Shown piece after piece: positions 60,748 through 64,000 of a stretch of DNA of 64,000 nucleotides (the stretch's first letter is position 1; each line of letters opens with the position of its first letter). The stretch is from Armatimonadota bacterium (GTDB lineage: Bacteria; Armatimonadota; Zipacnadia; Zipacnadales; JABUFB01), in assembly GCA_013314775.1 (NCBI GenBank), contig JABUFB010000018.1:55101-119100 (forward strand), in the 5' to 3' direction. The notes below the pieces were generated by a model. That model searched no databases. It saw only the letters and a list, made by a program, of their open reading frames with translations, and was not told where the DNA came from. Both the position numbers and the translations under genes were made by a program.

Positions 60748-63700
60748 ATGCCATCCGACCTGCTTTCTCTTTTCGCCGACCCGCCGAAGAGTCACCGCAT
60801 CCAGCCCTTCTGGTTCCTCAACCTCGACTTCAACGAGGCGGAACTGCGTCGCCAGATTGCCGAGATGGACGAGAAGGGCGTTGGTGGCGTGGTCCTGCAC
60901 TGCCGCCACGGGCTCACTGTCGAGTACATGTCCGGCGAGTGGCTGGACATGATCGGCGTCTGCATTGATGAGCTGAAGAAACGGGGCATGGAGGCCTGGC
61001 TGTACGACGAGGACGACTGGCCCAGCGGCACCGTGGGCGGCAAGCTCACGCGACCGCACCCCGAGTACCGAATGCGCTACCTGCGCATTCAGGAGCTGCG
61101 CGTCCAGGGCGGGGCCACCTGGAAGACCACCCTGAAGACCGATGACAACACGGTCCTGTGTGTGCAGGCCCACCGCATCGAGCCCCGTGAAGATGGCATG
61201 GGGTTCACCGGGGAAGTCCGCGACATCACCGACCGAGTCTCCGGCGACAAGCTGCAGTGGGAAGCGCCGCCGGGGCACTGGCTGGTCGCGGTGTTCTGGA
61301 TCTGCCCGGTTGCCGAACGGGTCACCTGGGACCGAGCGTACTATCTTGACACCATGAACCCCGAGGCCGTCAACCTCTTCAAGCAGATGGCCTACGAGCC
61401 CTACCTGCGGTTTGAGGAGGAGTTCGGCAAGACCATCAAGGGCATCTTTACCGATGAGCCCGGCCTCATGATCCATGACGGCTATTTCGGCGTGACCGCA
61501 ATGCGCACCACGGTCCAGGATCCGCAGGGCACCTTGCCCGGGACGGTCATCGCCTGGACCCACGATTTCCTGAACCGCTTCCGCGACCTCAAGGGCTATG
61601 ACCTCAAGCCGAAGCTGCTGGCGCTCCTGTATGATCTCGGACCAGATACCCGCAAGATTCGCTGCGACTATTACGACGCGCTGGTGACCTGGTACATCGA
61701 GGCCTACCACGGGAACCTGTCCGGCTGGGCCACGGAGCACGGCCTGGAGTACATCGGGCACACACTCGAGGACCCGCTTTGGGGAGCGGTGCGGTCCCAG
61801 GGGAACCAGTTGCGGGTGCTTGAGACCTTCAGCCGGCCGGGGCTTGACTACCTGGGGCACGGCGTGGGCACGCGTGAGAACCCCTTCCGCATCCTGGCCT
61901 CGAAATGCGGCGCGTCCGTGGCCCACGTTCAGGGCAAGACGCGGGTAATGTGCGAATCCTTCGGCGGAAGCGGCCACGGGCACACCATGGCCCAGCGCCG
62001 GCTGGACGCCAACTTCATGGCCTGCCTCGGCGTGAACATGTTCATCCCCCACGCCTTCTACTACAGCTTCAAGGGCTTCCGGAAGACCGACTGGCCTCCC
62101 ACCGAGTTCTACCACGCACCCTTCTGGCCGTGGTACAAGGCATGGGCCGACTATCTCGCACGGCTCTCCGTGGTACAGTCCACAGGCACCCTCGTGACCG
62201 ATGCCTGTATCCTCCAGCCACTCTTGACGGTGCAGATGGACCTGTTCCGCGAGGGCCAGTCGGACCGCAACCCGCCCGCACAGCAGCTGTTCAACCAGGT
62301 CTCGGACCTCATGCTGCGCCTGCACCATGACTACGACTACGTGGATGACAGCCAGCTTGCGCGAGCCAGGGTGGATGCCGGTTGCGTGGTCTTCGAGGGC
62401 TCTCGCGCTCGCTACCCGCTCATGGTTCTCCCCGGCTGCCGCGTGATGTCACTGGAGGCCGCCCGGTTCATCCAGCAGTTCTTCGAAGCGGGCGGGAAGA
62501 TCATCTCCATCGGCGAGCTGCCGTCGGAATGCACCGACCCGGCCGGAGACGACGCGCTGCGCGAGATTGTGGCAAGCGTATTCGGCGAGGTCCAATCGGG
62601 CGCGGGACGCAACCAGAGCGCCAACGGCGGCGTGGCCGTGACCCGGGTGGATCCGGGCGAAGACCTGCAGTTGTGGCTCCTGCAGACCGTGCCACAGCTG
62701 GTCTCGCCGGACGTGATCATCGACGATGCGGAGCGTATGCCTGTGGAGGACATTATCTGCTCTCACCGGGTGGAAGGCGTACGCCACACTTTCCTGTTAG
62801 TCAACCGCGGGAGCGAGGAGGTCCAGGGCACACTCCGTACGCCTCTGGAGGGGCTGGTACAGGAGTGGAGTCTGGAGACGGGAAACACGCGGCACTTGCC
62901 GGTGGGCAAGCGCAAGGACGGACGGCTCTGTATACCCATATCCCTCGGCCCCGCGGACGCGCGACTCGTGGTCATTCAAACTGACCAGATTCTGCCTGAG
63001 GGGCTGGTGGCACCTCCGGAGCCTGAGCTCGTGGATGAGATCCGCCTGGCGCCGCACTGGGATCTTTCGGTGGGCGACGAGAACGTGCTGATCCTCGACC
63101 GCTGGGAGTATACCGTGCGGGACATCGAGGCCCAGCAGAGACACCATGTCGGCTGCCCGGGCCAGGCGAACACGTACAGGACCACCTTCGAGGTTACTTC
63201 CTTGCCGCGCGCGGCGAAGCTGGTGTTCGATGACGTGGAGCAGAACATCCCCTCTCACGTGGGTTTCCTGAGCCGTAAGCGCAATGTCGAGGTCTTCGTG
63301 AACGGCAAGTCTGCGCCGCCACTTGATCCCTCAACGTGGCAAGACCGCTACTTCACGCAGACGGATATCCGCGACCTGCTGCAGATTGGCACGAACACAA
63401 TCGAGGTGCACACCATCAGCCTCCTCGAACCCTTCCAGCATCTGAATGAGCCCGTTTACCTCGTGGGCGGGTTCGGGGTCACGGAGGGAACCGTTACGGC
63501 GCTGCCGGAGCAGGTCGACGGCCCGTTCAACCAGCAGGGATTCCCGCATTTCGTGGGCATCGCGGCGCACAGCCAGACTGTGGAGGTCCCTGCGGAGTAT
63601 GCCACCGGGCACCGTCTGATGCTGGACCCGGGCGAGATCGACGACTGCTGCCGGGTGATCGTCAATGGACAGGAGGTGGCGATCCGGCTGTGGCCGCCGT

Positions 63701-63846
63701 TCACGGTTGACATCACGAAGGCGGTGCAGGCGGGAAAGAATGAGGTGGTCGTGGAGGTCGCCAATTCCCTCACAAACCTCTACAATAAGGAGAGTCGCCG
63801 CAGCGGCATCACTGGCCCGGGCGTGATCCGGGTATACAAGCTGTAG
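60748..63846 (+). CDS. GH106-like alpha-L-rhamnosidase-type glycoside hydrolase
   Basis: A 1032-residue protein. The N-terminal PFWFLNLDFNEAELRRQIAEM, VGGVVLHCRHG and AWLYDEDDWPSG segments are characteristic of GH106 and its relatives. A long central barrel follows (to about 500), then beta-rich modules and a C-terminal galactose-binding-like domain (about 815-1032). There is no signal peptide. It probably removes rhamnose or a related sugar from a glycoside. The ATG at 60748 follows GGAGCCCTCAC. The insertion sequence follows after the stop. Confidence 0.85.
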   Translation: MPSDLLSLFADPPKSHRIQPFWFLNLDFNEAELRRQIAEMDEKGVGGVVLHCRHGLTVEYMSGEWLDMIGVCIDELKKRGMEAWLYDEDDWPSGTVGGKLTRPHPEYRMRYLRIQELRVQGGATWKTTLKTDDNTVLCVQAHRIEPREDGMGFTGEVRDITDRVSGDKLQWEAPPGHWLVAVFWICPVAERVTWDRAYYLDTMNPEAVNLFKQMAYEPYLRFEEEFGKTIKGIFTDEPGLMIHDGYFGVTAMRTTVQDPQGTLPGTVIAWTHDFLNRFRDLKGYDLKPKLLALLYDLGPDTRKIRCDYYDALVTWYIEAYHGNLSGWATEHGLEYIGHTLEDPLWGAVRSQGNQLRVLETFSRPGLDYLGHGVGTRENPFRILASKCGASVAHVQGKTRVMCESFGGSGHGHTMAQRRLDANFMACLGVNMFIPHAFYYSFKGFRKTDWPPTEFYHAPFWPWYKAWADYLARLSVVQSTGTLVTDACILQPLLTVQMDLFREGQSDRNPPAQQLFNQVSDLMLRLHHDYDYVDDSQLARARVDAGCVVFEGSRARYPLMVLPGCRVMSLEAARFIQQFFEAGGKIISIGELPSECTDPAGDDALREIVASVFGEVQSGAGRNQSANGGVAVTRVDPGEDLQLWLLQTVPQLVSPDVIIDDAERMPVEDIICSHRVEGVRHTFLLVNRGSEEVQGTLRTPLEGLVQEWSLETGNTRHLPVGKRKDGRLCIPISLGPADARLVVIQTDQILPEGLVAPPEPELVDEIRLAPHWDLSVGDENVLILDRWEYTVRDIEAQQRHHVGCPGQANTYRTTFEVTSLPRAAKLVFDDVEQNIPSHVGFLSRKRNVEVFVNGKSAPPLDPSTWQDRYFTQTDIRDLLQIGTNTIEVHTISLLEPFQHLNEPVYLVGGFGVTEGTVTALPEQVDGPFNQQGFPHFVGIAAHSQTVEVPAEYATGHRLMLDPGEIDDCCRVIVNGQEVAIRLWPPFTVDITKAVQAGKNEVVVEVANSLTNLYNKESRRSGITGPGVIRVYKL

Positions 63847-63883
63847 CTCAGGAGACAGTTCCGCCCCCTGATCTGTAAGCGCA

Positions 63884-64000
63884 ACGTGATAATGTCCGGT
63901 TGGTGCAAAGTAGAAATGTCCGGTGGTAGTGTCGTCGTCGTCGCGCGGCGAACTATCCGGGATGGAACTACTCATGAGCGTAAAAGAGCGTGACTGTCTG
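63884..64000 (+). mobile_element. Left end of an ISNCY-type insertion sequence (cut by window)
   Basis: Downstream of the GH106-like gene are two direct repeats AATGTCCGGT (63891-63900 and 63915-63924, 24-bp spacing) and AAAGTAGAAATG, similar to the subterminal repeats of ISNCY-type elements. The start of a transposase gene follows. The exact outer end is not certain and the right end is outside the window. Confidence 0.6.
63962..64000 (+). CDS. ISNCY-family transposase, N-terminal fragment
   Basis: The first 13 codons of an open frame (MELLMSVKERDCL) that runs to the window end; an in-frame ATG at 63974 is the alternative start. The MSxKERDxL start is like the helix-turn-helix start of ISNCY transposases. 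The call depends on very few residues and on the flanking repeats. Confidence 0.55.
   Translation, partial: MELLMSVKERDCL

Noticed and set aside
1..64000. tRNA or rRNA genes and prophage
   Set aside because: No cloverleaf, rRNA-like sequence or phage structural genes could be seen by eye in the intergenic gaps.

Overview
The window looks like high-GC chromosomal DNA from a Gram-negative-type, heterotrophic bacterium. It carries many exported carbohydrate-active proteins, Gfo/Idh/MocA oxidoreductases, sugar-phosphate isomerase-type TIM barrels, DUF4380/DUF4432-like proteins, TPR proteins and PQQ-like propellers. This gene mix resembles uncultured Armatimonadota or planctomycete-like lineages. 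That placement is inferred from gene content only; no rRNA or tRNA gene was seen. About 46 protein genes are packed closely, and the longest gap between genes is about 290 bp.

Layout: positions 1-2757 hold the end of a GH43-like propeller gene and a membrane-anchored heparinase II/III-like gene. 2869-5533 holds pyrC and carA (pyrimidine synthesis). 5631-6947 is an exported protein with a large Met-Pro-Gly repeat insert. 7048-14553 is a minus-strand alpha-glucan operon (Nudix hydrolase, GH133 debranching enzyme, GH15 glucoamylase, GH57 branching enzyme) ending in hemW. 14845-22498 is a plus-strand run with two amidohydrolase-fold proteins, a large secreted protein of unknown family, a GHL6-like glycosidase, a methyltransferase and an SGNH hydrolase. 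22567-28069 is an arylpyruvate/aryl-acetate operon (paaK, iorA, iorB, paaK, ACT protein) with its own promoter and a hairpin in its leader.

28214-37491 holds a solitary N6-adenine methyltransferase-like gene, a TolB-like lipoprotein, two Gfo/Idh oxidoreductases, an Old Yellow Enzyme-type reductase, a TPR protein and a sodium:solute symporter. 37673-42905 is a three-gene envelope cluster: a TPR protein, a PQQ-like propeller ending in GMPGMPG repeats, and a small membrane coiled-coil protein. After a clear terminator come dprA, topA and a spermidine-synthase-like membrane protein. 49454-52766 holds two sugar isomerase-like genes and a DUF4380-like lipoprotein. 52944-56701 encodes an ECF transporter in which the S component and both ATPases are one polypeptide, followed by EcfT. 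A DUF4432 protein, a MuiA-family protein with a collagen-like insert, a VapBC-type toxin-antitoxin pair and a GH106-like glycosidase follow. The window ends inside the left end of an ISNCY-type insertion sequence.

The most unusual signals are: (i) low-complexity [14 protein letters not shown] and collagen-like inserts shared by several unrelated exported proteins; (ii) the S-A-A fusion ECF transporter; (iii) a translationally coupled amidohydrolase pair in which the first partner has lost its metal ligands; and (iv) a terminator-like hairpin in the leader of the paaK/ior operon.
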